DNA of 64,000 bases. Origin: Chryseobacterium viscerum. GTDB lineage: Bacteria > Bacteroidota > Bacteroidia > Flavobacteriales > Weeksellaceae. Position numbers and translations under genes: made by a program. The notes beneath the pieces were generated by a model. The model saw only the letters and a list, made by a program, of their open reading frames with translations. It did no database searches and had not been told where the DNA came from. Position 1 is the first letter of the stretch, and every line of letters begins with the position of its first letter. Shown in pieces: positions 54,705-63,188 of the stretch. Where the stretch lies: NCBI RefSeq assembly GCF_025949665.1, contig NZ_JAPDFT010000001.1, forward strand, positions 434,001 to 498,000, written 5' to 3'.

Positions 54705-55907
54705 TTGAAAATTACTATTAATAATAATTTCATTTATAAACTATTCCTGTTATCTGTTATGGTGGGAAATACTATTGCCATTGCTTTTGCAAAGCCACTT
54801 GAAATGAATCCCAGGAATTTTTCCATACCATATCGAATTTTTGTCATTGTATTTTCTTTATTTATAATATATAGGGAAAGAAAAAATATTAGTTTTAAAA
54901 ATATTCCAATTATTAGTCTTGTCGGATTTTGGGTTTTTTATATCATCAAGCTTATATATTCGTTTAATAATTATTCGTTTAATCAGGAGATAATGCAATC
55001 TGAGAATGAATATATTTTCAGAATCCTATTTTTGGTGCTTTTACCAAGTATCGCACTATTATGTATCAATTATAGTAAAATAGATTTTAAAAGCATAGCA
55101 AAATATAGTGTTACTATTCTCTGTGGACTTCTCGTTGTAAATTACATATATGGTTATATAAAATTAGACCATATTTTTAGTACCTACTACATTATGTATG
55201 GCCATATAGGTGCTTCATTGTTTATCATATCATTATTTTTACTGCTGTTTTGCAGAGACGATTATAAATCCTATTTTCTGTTCTTTTGTCTTTTTTTAGG
55301 TCTTTTTAATGTTATCCAGTCTATGGCGAGAAGTCCAATTGTAGCGATTTCTGTATGCTCTTTGTATATGATTATTCTGAAAGGGAATAAAAAATATATT
55401 ATCTATGCTCTTATTTCGATGCTGTTGTTTATAGGGTTGGTTATTTTGCATGAGCAATATGGGAATGGAGCAATAACAAGCTTTAACAGGATGTATAAGT
55501 GGATAGCACATGGCGATACCTCAAGCAGAGGGCCATTATTCAGTAGAGCTATCGAAATATTTAATTCAAATCGGTTATTGGGAGGAAGGATATTGTTTGA
55601 GGACGGTGCTCATCCACATAACATTTTTTTAGAGCTTTTAATGGGAACCGGAATTTTAGGATTATTTATTTATTTCTTAAAGTTTGTCCCCGTAGTAAAA
55701 AATGCTGCCTTATTTTGGAATATTCAAAAGGGAAATATATACTATAAACTGATTTTTGCGTTATTTTTGCAATACTTTACTTTGGTACAGACTTCCTGCA
55801 ATCTTTTCAATATACCGGAATTTTTGTACTTTAGCTCAATGATTATAGGTATTGGTTATACAGCAAAACACAGGAAGTTTAAAAAAGATATTGATAAAAG
55901 CATATGA
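54705..55907 (+). CDS. O-antigen ligase/polymerase-like membrane protein (candidate 2)
   Basis: This 400-residue polytopic protein has about ten to eleven hydrophobic segments. MARSPIVAI and, in the large loop, the PHNIFLELLMGTG motif place it in the Wzy_C/WaaL family. Translation probably starts at a TTG, since the first ATG lies within the first membrane segment. It is a second such protein besides that at 45921-47096. One may polymerise and the other ligate the chain, but sequence alone does not decide which. Confidence 0.82.
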   Translation: MKITINNNFIYKLFLLSVMVGNTIAIAFAKPLEMNPRNFSIPYRIFVIVFSLFIIYRERKNISFKNIPIISLVGFWVFYIIKLIYSFNNYSFNQEIMQSENEYIFRILFLVLLPSIALLCINYSKIDFKSIAKYSVTILCGLLVVNYIYGYIKLDHIFSTYYIMYGHIGASLFIISLFLLLFCRDDYKSYFLFFCLFLGLFNVIQSMARSPIVAISVCSLYMIILKGNKKYIIYALISMLLFIGLVILHEQYGNGAITSFNRMYKWIAHGDTSSRGPLFSRAIEIFNSNRLLGGRILFEDGAHPHNIFLELLMGTGILGLFIYFLKFVPVVKNAALFWNIQKGNIYYKLIFALFLQYFTLVQTSCNLFNIPEFLYFSSMIIGIGYTAKHRKFKKDIDKSI

Positions 55908-55932
55908 TGATTGATACACCTAATTTCTAAAA

Positions 55933-56538
55933 ATGTACAAAAATTATTTAAAGAGGATTTTCGACTTTGTAGTTGCTCTCATTGGAATTACTTTTCTACT
56001 TCCAATTTTTCTTATCGTGATGGTTGGATTATTTCTTTCCAACAATGGTAAACCCTTTTTCTTTCAACGGAGACCTGGTAAAAACGGTAAGGTATTTAAA
56101 ATTATAAAGTTTAAAACAATGAATGATAAAAAGGATTCTACAGGAAACCTTTTATCAGATGCAGAAAGATTAACAGCTCTGGGAGCATTTGTCCGTAAAA
56201 CATCTCTGGACGAAATTCCACAATTACTTAATGTACTTAAAGGGGATATGTCTCTTATTGGGCCTAGACCTCTTTTGGTTCAGTATCTGCCGCTGTATAA
56301 TGAAAATCAGGCGCGCAGACATGAGGTAAGACCAGGAATTACAGGGTGGGCACAAGTAAATGGTAGAAATGCAATATCATGGAATCAAAAATTTGATTAT
56401 GATGTATGGTATGTAGAAAATATATCATTTACCTTAGACGTGAAAATTTTCTTTTTAACAGCCAAAAAAGTTTTTATAAGAGAAGGAATTTCACAAGAAG
56501 GACAAGCAACAATGGAACCTTTTAAAGGAAATATTTAA
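55933..56538 (+). CDS. pglC: Initiating phosphoglycosyl transferase (PglC/WcaJ family)
   Basis: This 201-residue monotopic membrane enzyme transfers a sugar phosphate to undecaprenyl phosphate. One hydrophobic re-entrant segment lies at about residues 8-34, followed by [22 protein letters not shown]. The catalytic Asp-Glu dyad is in [23 protein letters not shown]. The short length equals the PglC type without extra N-terminal membrane segments. It is followed at once by PglD- and PglE-like genes, which argues for a bacillosamine-type initiating sugar. Confidence 0.92.
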   Translation: MYKNYLKRIFDFVVALIGITFLLPIFLIVMVGLFLSNNGKPFFFQRRPGKNGKVFKIIKFKTMNDKKDSTGNLLSDAERLTALGAFVRKTSLDEIPQLLNVLKGDMSLIGPRPLLVQYLPLYNENQARRHEVRPGITGWAQVNGRNAISWNQKFDYDVWYVENISFTLDVKIFFLTAKKVFIREGISQEGQATMEPFKGNI

Positions 56539-56541
56539 AAT

Positions 56542-57183
56542 ATGAAAAAAATAGCAATTATTGGAGCAGGAGGATTTGGACGTGAGGTGAAGATGCTGAT
56601 CGATCATATCAACCAGAAAGATGAACAATTTGAAATTTTAGGTTTTTATGATGATAAACATTATGATCATAATATTAATGGAGTTCCTTACTTAGGAAAG
56701 ATTGAAAAAATAAATGAAGTAGATCATCCTTTGTGTATTGCCGTAGCAATAGGAGACCCTAAAACAAAGAAAAAGATTATACAGGGAATAAGTAATCCTA
56801 ATATTGAATTTCCAACATTAATACATCCATCGGTAATTATTGGCCTGGATAATACCAAAATAGGAAAGGGAAATATTATCTGTGCAGGAGTTATTATTAC
56901 TGTTGATATTCAAATCGAAGATTTTGTGATCCTTAATCTTTCTTGCACTGTAGGGCACGATACTGTGATAAAAAATTATTGTTCATTCATGCCGACAGTT
57001 AATATTTCAGGAGAAGTAGTTGTAAATGAAGCTGTGTACGTAGGTACAGGTGCAAAAATTATAAATCTTTTAGAAATCGGTGAAAATACTATTGTTGGAG
57101 CAGGAGCAGTAGTCTATAAAAGTCTTCCTGCAAATTGTACAGCAGTCGGAATACCAGCCAAACCAATAAAATTCCATGAATAA
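56542..57183 (+). CDS. pglD: Sugar O/N-acetyltransferase (PglD/NeuD family)
   Basis: This 213-residue protein has an N-terminal Rossmann-like sugar-nucleotide domain (KIAIIGAGGFGREVKMLI) and a left-handed beta-helix from about residue 95, with NLSCTVGHDTVI holding the expected catalytic His. The end GIPAKPIKF is typical. With PglE it is predicted to finish UDP-N,N'-diacetylbacillosamine by acetylating the 4-amino group. Its end overlaps the aminotransferase start by eight bases. Confidence 0.92.
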   Translation: MKKIAIIGAGGFGREVKMLIDHINQKDEQFEILGFYDDKHYDHNINGVPYLGKIEKINEVDHPLCIAVAIGDPKTKKKIIQGISNPNIEFPTLIHPSVIIGLDNTKIGKGNIICAGVIITVDIQIEDFVILNLSCTVGHDTVIKNYCSFMPTVNISGEVVVNEAVYVGTGAKIINLLEIGENTIVGAGAVVYKSLPANCTAVGIPAKPIKFHE

Positions 57184-58321
57184 TATGAATACTAAAATCT
57201 GGTTGTCCTCACCCCATATGGGAGGTAATGAACAAAAATATATCAACGAAGCATTTGAAGAAAACTGGGTCGCACCATTGGGGCCTAACGTTGATGGACT
57301 TGAAAATGATCTGGAGCTGTTTTTAGGTGAAAATGCAAAAGTTGCCGTCCTTTCTGCGGGTACTGCAGCATTACATCTTGCACTTATTGAATGTGGAGTA
57401 GAACATGGTGATGAGGTTATTTGCCAGTCAATGACTTTCTCAGCATCAGCCAATCCTATTGCTTACTGTGGAGGAATTCCTGTTTTTGTAGACAGCGAGC
57501 CGGACACCTGGAATATGTGTCCAAAAGCTTTAAGAGAAGCCGTTGAAGACAGAATTCAAAAAGGAACGAAGCCTAAAGCAATTATTGTTGTTCATCTGTA
57601 TGGGATGCCGGCAAAGATGGACGAAATTACAGCTATCGCTCAGGAATTCCAGATTCCTGTTATAGAAGATGCTGCAGAAGCTCTTGGTTCTACTTACAAA
57701 GGACAGGCGTGCGGAACATTCGGACGTTTTGGAGTATTAAGTTTTAACGGTAACAAAATTATTACCACATCAGGAGGTGGAGCTTTGGTTTGCCATACTC
57801 AGGAAGATAAAAACAAAACTGTTTTCCTTTCTACTCAGGCAAGAGATAATGCACCTCACTATCAGCATTCACATATTGGTTTCAACTACAGAATGAGCAA
57901 TATTGTTGCAGGAATAGGAAGAGGACAGATGGAAGTCCTTAAAGACAGAGTGGCAGCCCGCAGAGCAATGCATGATTTCTATTTTGAGATCTTCAAAAAT
58001 ATTGAAGGAGTAACTGTATTTTCAGAGCCTGGAAATGATTTTTATTCCAATCACTGGCTATCAGCTATCATTGTTGATCCACAGGTTACAGGGAAAAACA
58101 GAGAAGACTTAAGACTTGCATTTTTAGAAGATAATATTGAATCAAGACCACTTTGGAAGCCTATGCACCTACAGCCGGTTTTTGAATCTTCTCCTTATTA
58201 CGGAGGAAAAATTTCCGAAAATCTTTTTGATAACGGACTGTGTCTTCCGTCAGGGTCCAACTTGTCAGATGATGACAGAGAAAGAATAGCAAACGTAATC
58301 CGTAACTATTTCGGAGTTTAA
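57176..58321 (+). CDS. pglE: UDP-4-keto sugar aminotransferase (PglE-like, DegT family)
   Basis: This is a 381-residue PLP enzyme. It starts with KIWLSSPHMGGNEQKYI and has SAGTAALHLALI, MTFSASANPIAY and EDAAEALGSTYKG. The PLP lysine is in FNGNKIITTSGGG (about residue 195). It would aminate C4 of the 4-keto sugar made by the locus-opening dehydratase. An alternative ATG lies nine bases downstream (57185). Its overlap with pglD and the nearby pglC support co-function. Confidence 0.92.
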   Translation: MNNMNTKIWLSSPHMGGNEQKYINEAFEENWVAPLGPNVDGLENDLELFLGENAKVAVLSAGTAALHLALIECGVEHGDEVICQSMTFSASANPIAYCGGIPVFVDSEPDTWNMCPKALREAVEDRIQKGTKPKAIIVVHLYGMPAKMDEITAIAQEFQIPVIEDAAEALGSTYKGQACGTFGRFGVLSFNGNKIITTSGGGALVCHTQEDKNKTVFLSTQARDNAPHYQHSHIGFNYRMSNIVAGIGRGQMEVLKDRVAARRAMHDFYFEIFKNIEGVTVFSEPGNDFYSNHWLSAIIVDPQVTGKNREDLRLAFLEDNIESRPLWKPMHLQPVFESSPYYGGKISENLFDNGLCLPSGSNLSDDDRERIANVIRNYFGV

Positions 58322-58335
58322 TATCATTGAATTTA

Positions 58336-58905
58336 ATGAATCAGTACAAATATTGGAAAGTGGTTTTTGACTTTATCTTAGCGGTAATACTGATCCTCTT
58401 TCTTATGCCGGTACTGATTATTTTATTTTTGATTGCAAGTCTCGACACATCTTCTAACGGGATTTTTTTTCAGACCCGGATAGGCCAGTATGGAAAGCCA
58501 TTTACCATATTTAAATTTAAAACAATTCACGATAACAAAAGAGTATGCTCCAAAATCGGGCAGACCCTCAGGAAATTTAAATTTGATGAATTTCCCCAAT
58601 TGTTTAATATTTTAAAAGGTGATATGAGTTTTGTGGGTCCCAGACCTGATATCGAAGGATATTACGATAAATTGGCCGGAGCAGATAGAAAAGTTCTGGA
58701 ATTAAAGCCAGGGTTAACCTCTGAAGCAAGTATAAAATACAGAGACGAAGAAAATCTTCTGAACAGCCAGGAGAATCCTTTGGTATATAATGATGAAATA
58801 TTATTTCCGAATAAAGTAAAAATGAATCTTGACTATTTTGAAAATATGTCTTTCAAAAATGATACAAAGATTTTATTTAAAACAATAATAACCATATTGA
58901 AATAG
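58336..58905 (+). CDS. Second phosphoglycosyl transferase-like sugar transferase
   Basis: This 189-residue protein of the same superfamily as the PglC-like enzyme has a hydrophobic segment at about residues 8-36, then FFQTRIGQYGKPFTIFKFKT, FDEFPQLFNILKGDMSFVGPRPD with the Asp-Glu dyad, and LKPGLTSEASIKYRDEE. The last block differs from the PglC-like copy and marks a separate subgroup. The ATG at 58336 is preferred over a TTG at 58327. Two initiating-type enzymes in one locus are unusual. Confidence 0.88.
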   Translation: MNQYKYWKVVFDFILAVILILFLMPVLIILFLIASLDTSSNGIFFQTRIGQYGKPFTIFKFKTIHDNKRVCSKIGQTLRKFKFDEFPQLFNILKGDMSFVGPRPDIEGYYDKLAGADRKVLELKPGLTSEASIKYRDEENLLNSQENPLVYNDEILFPNKVKMNLDYFENMSFKNDTKILFKTIITILK

Positions 58906-58920
58906 AGTTTTTTTACTATT

Positions 58921-59466
58921 ATGAAAATTAAAGAAACCCCGCTTAAAGATTGCTATATCATAGAGCCTACCATATTTGAAGATGAGAGAGGCTACTTCTT
59001 TGAAAAGTTCAACGAAAAAAAATTCGAAGAATTGACAGGGATGAACGGCCACTTTGTACAGGATAATGTTTCCAGATCATCTTATGGAGTATTAAGAGGA
59101 CTGCACCTTCAGAAAGGAGAGCATGCACAGGCAAAACTCGTTTCATGCCTTGAAGGCAGTGTGTGGGATGTTGCTGTAGATCTTAGAGAAGATTCTCCTA
59201 CTTTTGGAGAATGGTTCGGAATAGAGCTTACCGCAGAAAATAAACTACAGCTTTATGTACCAAGAGGTTTTGGACACGGATTTGCCGTATTAAGTACCCA
59301 TGCTGTATTTTCCTATAAATGTGACAACTTTTATAACAAAGAATCAGAAGGCAGCGTAAAGTTCAATGATCCGGATCTTGATATTGATTGGAAACTTGAT
59401 GAAAAAGACGCCATACTTTCGGAAAAAGACCAGAACGCCCCTGGATTTAAAGACAAAAACTTTTAA
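58921..59466 (+). CDS. rfbC: dTDP-4-dehydrorhamnose 3,5-epimerase
   Basis: This 181-residue cupin-like epimerase has DERGYFFEKFNEKKF, QDNVSRSSYGVLRGLHLQ with the catalytic His, and VPRGFGHGFAVLS. The length is normal. No rfbA, rfbB or rfbD is in the window, so rhamnose synthesis would need genes elsewhere, or the epimerase acts on a related sugar. It is the last gene before the locus terminator. Confidence 0.93.
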   Translation: MKIKETPLKDCYIIEPTIFEDERGYFFEKFNEKKFEELTGMNGHFVQDNVSRSSYGVLRGLHLQKGEHAQAKLVSCLEGSVWDVAVDLREDSPTFGEWFGIELTAENKLQLYVPRGFGHGFAVLSTHAVFSYKCDNFYNKESEGSVKFNDPDLDIDWKLDEKDAILSEKDQNAPGFKDKNF

Positions 59467-59477
59467 ATTATATCCCT

Positions 59478-59512
59478 GAAAACCACTTTATAAAAGTGGT
59501 TTTCATTTTTTT
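59478..59512 (+). terminator. Terminator of the polysaccharide locus
   Basis: The perfect 12-bp stem GAAAACCACTTT/AAAGTGGTTTTC has a three-base loop and is followed by a T-run. It ends a stretch of about 28.5 kb with all genes on the plus strand. Confidence 0.92.
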
Positions 59513-59536
59513 AATTCTTAACTCTTCAATATTTTG

Positions 59537-59544
59537 TATCTTTG
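59537..59544 (+). promoter_or_regulatory. -7 promoter box for rimO
   Basis: TATCTTTG matches TAnnTTTG exactly and lies 20 bases before the ATG at 59564. It excludes the longer open frame starting at 59534. Confidence 0.68.
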
Positions 59545-59563
59545 CAGACTCAAAATCAAAACG

Positions 59564-60865
59564 ATGCGTACAAAATCTGTAGGGAAGAAGAAAATCAATG
59601 TAGTCACTCTTGGATGTTCCAAGAATGTATATGATTCTGAAGTATTAATGAGCCAGCTGAAAGCTAATGGCAAAGAAGTGGTTCATGAAGACCGTGGCGA
59701 CATTGTTGTTATCAATACCTGCGGATTTATTGATAATGCTAAAGAAGAATCTATTAATACCATCCTTGATTATGTTGAGGCTAAGAATAGAGGAGAGGTT
59801 GAAAAAGTATTCGTTACAGGATGTTTATCAGAAAGATACAAGCCGGATTTGATAAAAGAAATTCCGGATGTAGACCAATATTTCGGAACAAGAGACCTGC
59901 CGATGCTTTTAAAACATCTTGGGGCAGATTATAAACACGAACTGGTAGGAGAGAGACTTACAACTACTCCAAAACATTATGCCTACCTTAAAATCTCTGA
60001 AGGTTGTGACAGACCATGTTCTTTCTGTGCGATCCCATTGATGAGAGGAGGTCACCTATCAACTCCTATTGAAAAACTGGTTTTAGAAGCTCAGAAACTG
60101 GCAAAAAAAGGGACAAAAGAATTAATCCTTATTGCACAGGATCTTACTTACTATGGTCTTGATCTTTATAAGAAAAGAGCGTTAGGAGATCTTTTAAAAG
60201 AATTGGTGAAGGTAGAAGGTGTAGAATGGATTCGTCTTCATTATGCTTTCCCAAGCGGTTTCCCGGAAGATGTTCTCGATATTATCCGTGAAGAACCTAA
60301 AGTATGTAACTATATAGATATCCCTCTTCAGCATATCAATTCCGATTTGTTGAAATCAATGAAGAGAGGAACTACCCATGAAAAAACAGATGCTCTTTTA
60401 GGCAAGTTCAGAGAAAAAGTTCCGGATATGGCGATCAGAACAACGCTTATTGTTGGATATCCTGGTGAAACAGAAGAAAGATTTCAAGAGCTTAAAGACT
60501 GGGTGAGAGAACAGAAGTTTGACAGATTAGGATGCTTTACTTATTCTCATGAAGAGAATACTACAGCTTATGTATTGGAAGATGATATTCCACAGGAGGT
60601 AAAAGAGGCAAGAGTAGAAGAAATCATGGAATTGCAGTCTCAGATTTCGTGGGAAAAGAATCAGGAAAAAGTAGGGAAAATATTCAGATGTATTTTTGAC
60701 CGTAAAGAAGGGAATTATTTTATCGGAAGAACAGAGTATGATTCACCAGATGTGGACAATACAGTTTTGGTTTCTGCAGAAGATACCTATATCTCTATAG
60801 GCGAGTTTGCAGATGTTAAAATTACTTCGGCTGAAGAGTTTGATTTATACGGAGAATTAGTCTAG
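59564..60865 (+). CDS. rimO: Ribosomal protein S12 methylthiotransferase RimO
   Basis: This radical-SAM enzyme adds a methylthio group to an Asp of ribosomal protein S12. The 433-residue protein has an N-terminal MTTase domain (VVTLGCSKNVYDSE, NTCGFI, VTGCLSERY) with three Cys for the auxiliary cluster. The radical-SAM motif is CDRPCSFCAIP at about residues 148-158, and the TRAM domain is at the end. The length and N-terminus (MRTKSVGKKK) are typical for flavobacteria. Confidence 0.96.
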   Translation: MRTKSVGKKKINVVTLGCSKNVYDSEVLMSQLKANGKEVVHEDRGDIVVINTCGFIDNAKEESINTILDYVEAKNRGEVEKVFVTGCLSERYKPDLIKEIPDVDQYFGTRDLPMLLKHLGADYKHELVGERLTTTPKHYAYLKISEGCDRPCSFCAIPLMRGGHLSTPIEKLVLEAQKLAKKGTKELILIAQDLTYYGLDLYKKRALGDLLKELVKVEGVEWIRLHYAFPSGFPEDVLDIIREEPKVCNYIDIPLQHINSDLLKSMKRGTTHEKTDALLGKFREKVPDMAIRTTLIVGYPGETEERFQELKDWVREQKFDRLGCFTYSHEENTTAYVLEDDIPQEVKEARVEEIMELQSQISWEKNQEKVGKIFRCIFDRKEGNYFIGRTEYDSPDVDNTVLVSAEDTYISIGEFADVKITSAEEFDLYGELV

Positions 60866-61045
60866 CTAAATGCTTACTAATCAGTTTAAAATAAGATTTA
60901 TAAAATTAAGCTATTAACGAAAATTAACATAGAATTTTCTCGGTGGTTTGTTTTTATTTTATTGATAATCAATTTGTTAATATTTTACATAATTAAGATT
61001 TATCAAATTTCTTTTATAAAGTATATAAATTCAAAAATTATGTCT

Positions 61046-61053
61046 TAAATTTG
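61046..61053 (+). promoter_or_regulatory. -7 promoter box for secreted-protein genes
   Basis: TAAATTTG matches TAnnTTTG exactly. It implies a leader of about 175 bases before the ATG at 61237, unusually long for this window. The rest of the gap 60866-61236 is AT-rich with no gene seen. Confidence 0.5.
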
Positions 61054-61236
61054 CGCAATAAGCAATATTTTTAAATAATATGCTTTCAATGAGTTAAATC
61101 GTTTAAATGAAGCTAAAATGCAATTAAAATGGTATTTTAATAAGATGGCTTCACTATGATATTCACAAGTTGAGATGCATCTTCCATTTTGGGAATATTG
61201 ATGAAAAAAAATGTAATTAAAAATCTTTAAAAACTT

Positions 61237-61869
61237 ATGAAAAAATTTTTATTAACAGCAATTATGCTTGTTGGCCTTTCGGCCCTTTCTAAGGCTCAGC
61301 AGGGGCGAGTGGGGATTAACACAACCACACCTGCCGCAACACTAGATGTAGTAGCAAATACTACTGACAACGCTAGACCTGATGCCTTATTAGTCCCTCG
61401 TATGACAAGAGCACAATTATTAGCTAAAGATGCAGCTTATACCGCAGCTCAAAATGGCGCGCTTGCTTTCGTTACGACGATTGACGGTACAGCAACTCCT
61501 AAAACTACAAACGTTACAGCAGTAGGCTTTTATTACTATGATGGCCAAACTACGAATACGTGGATTACTGTAGGTGGAGGTGGTGTAGTTGCTCCTGTAG
61601 CTCCTACTGTAAGAACTTCAGCTACTGGTACAGATTTATCTGCAGCAGATTTAAATGGCTATGTATTTCTTACAACCAACGCTGATTTATCTACAATCCC
61701 AGTAAGTGCAGCAACAAAAGGAAAAAGTATTACCCTTGTTAAAGTAGGTGGAGGTACACTTACTGTAAATGGAGCAAGTGCAGCTTCAGTTAATTCAATG
61801 TCTCTTAATGGTAGAGGTCTTGGATTTATCTATGATGGAACTGCTTGGCAATCTTATTCAGCTCAATAA
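61237..61869 (+). CDS. Secreted protein of unknown function, Ala/Thr-rich
   Basis: This is a 210-residue protein with a signal peptide (MKKFLLTAIMLVGLSALSKA, cut before QQG). The next segment, GRVGINTTTPAATLDV, is a recurring N-terminal motif of flavobacterial surface proteins and resembles phage-tail-type 'GINT-P-LDV' segments. The C-terminal half is Gly/Thr-rich and strand-like, ending WQSYSAQ. The next gene has a similar layout. Its role may be at the cell surface, but this is inference. Confidence 0.7.
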   Translation: MKKFLLTAIMLVGLSALSKAQQGRVGINTTTPAATLDVVANTTDNARPDALLVPRMTRAQLLAKDAAYTAAQNGALAFVTTIDGTATPKTTNVTAVGFYYYDGQTTNTWITVGGGGVVAPVAPTVRTSATGTDLSAADLNGYVFLTTNADLSTIPVSAATKGKSITLVKVGGGTLTVNGASAASVNSMSLNGRGLGFIYDGTAWQSYSAQ

Positions 61870-61896
61870 TTATTAATTTTTTACACAGATTTAGTC

Positions 61897-62631
61897 ATGA
61901 ATAAAAAAATATTATTAGTTCTTGCCTCTTCTTTGGCAATGTTTCAATATACAAATGCACAGGTTAGAACAAACGGTTTCGCCAGTGGAAATATAAACGG
62001 GCAAGGTGCATTCTTAGATGCATCAGGAAGTGCCGGAGGTTTTACAGACAGTGCTAATGACGGAAAAGGACTTGTTTTCCCAAGAACAAATCTAACAACC
62101 TTTACATTTGCTACTCCTGTTACTGACGAAGATAACTTCCCAACGGCTTATGATGGGATGATAGTTTACAACACCGCTTCAGGAACTACAGTTTCTGGTG
62201 TTGCTACCAATGTTACTCCTGGATATTACTATTTCTCAAATCCTACCGGAGGAACTGCAAATGGATTCGCTACGGCTACAGGTACATGGGTTTCACTTTC
62301 TACTTCACCAAAAGTAACTGTAGGAACAGCAGAAACAACTACAAATACTATTATCAATGTAAGCCCGGGTGTTGATAAGCAGCTTTATGCTATCAAAGGA
62401 ACTTTCACTGCAAATGGTACTTCTACAGCAGTTAATATCCCAGCTCCTACAGGAATGACTACTATGTATGGTATTACAATCTATAAAGCAGGTACAAACA
62501 CTGTTTATGATAGAAGTTTATATTCTTATAATCCGGTTACAACTCCAGGAAATGCAATTACAGGTTCTCCTAGCATGTCTGTAGTTTATCCTAACGGTAC
62601 ATACGATTATGTATTAGAATATTTAAAATAG
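61897..62631 (+). CDS. Secreted protein of unknown function, Gly/Thr-rich
   Basis: This is a 244-residue protein with a signal peptide (MNKKILLVLASSLAMFQYTNA). It has GLVFPRTNLTTFTF, YDGMIVYNTASG and a Thr/Gly-rich strand-forming C-terminal domain ending DYVLEYLK. LVFPRTNL and the upstream gene's LLVPRMTR share a pattern (L-V-P-R-hydrophobic/T), so the two are probably distant paralogues. They are separated by 27 bases and share one terminator. Confidence 0.7.
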   Translation: MNKKILLVLASSLAMFQYTNAQVRTNGFASGNINGQGAFLDASGSAGGFTDSANDGKGLVFPRTNLTTFTFATPVTDEDNFPTAYDGMIVYNTASGTTVSGVATNVTPGYYYFSNPTGGTANGFATATGTWVSLSTSPKVTVGTAETTTNTIINVSPGVDKQLYAIKGTFTANGTSTAVNIPAPTGMTTMYGITIYKAGTNTVYDRSLYSYNPVTTPGNAITGSPSMSVVYPNGTYDYVLEYLK

Positions 62632-62654
62632 AGAATTAATTTAATTACATAAAT

Positions 62655-62687
62655 AAAAACCAATGAGAGATCATTGGTTTTTTTACT
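62655..62687 (+). terminator. Terminator after the secreted-protein pair
   Basis: The stem AAACCAATGA/TCATTGGTTT has a four-base loop and is followed by a T-run. Confidence 0.9.
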
Positions 62688-62784
62688 TTTAAAAGAGAAG
62701 AGATTTATGAATTTATTAGATATTAAAAACAATATTTTAAGCAATTGGTGTTGATATTTAATGAATAAGGAATCAAGTTATAAA

Positions 62785-63071
62785 TTTTAACAGAATATAA
62801 AGCTGTTAAAATCTGATCAGGGAAGATGATATTATAAGGGGAAGGACCTTCTATAAGCAGTTTTTTCCAGAATCTGATTTTAAGATTTTTAATTTTTAAA
62901 GATCAATTATTAATTCAGATCTTAACATTGTGTGAAACTTAATTGATTGATTATCAGTTATTTTTAAAATTGTTTTTTTAAAATTATGCATAAATTAGTT
63001 AATTATGTTAACTTTTAAAGCTTTTTTTTAACACTTTTTAACAGTGTGGTTTAAAACCCCTATTCATAGGG
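62785..63071. other. Non-coding AT-rich stretch with palindromes
   Basis: The gap 62688-63188 has no gene that I can support. It holds a perfect 9-bp inverted repeat TTTTAACAG/CTGTTAAAA (62785-62811) and the 14-base near-palindrome CCCTATTCATAGGG (63058-63071). TTTTTAACA-like words recur between 63020 and 63125. These may be protein-binding sites or part of a small RNA, but nothing proves either. Confidence 0.35.
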
Positions 63072-63153
63072 TGTTGCAAGGTTGATTAAGATTTATTTAA
63101 GGTTTTGTTAACTGTTTTTAACATATGGGATAGGGTTTTATAAAGATTCCTGA

Positions 63154-63161
63154 TACTTTTG
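63154..63161 (+). promoter_or_regulatory. -7 promoter box for RlpA-like gene
   Basis: TACTTTTG matches TAnnTTTG exactly and lies 28 bases before the first ATG, predicting a leader of about 20 bases. Confidence 0.65.
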
Positions 63162-63188
63162 TCCCGTCAAAACCAATAAAAGTTCAAA

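Noticed and set aside
61060..61236. Riboswitch in the long leader of the secreted-protein genes
   Set aside because: No known riboswitch core or strong structure was recognised. Only the leader length is unusual.
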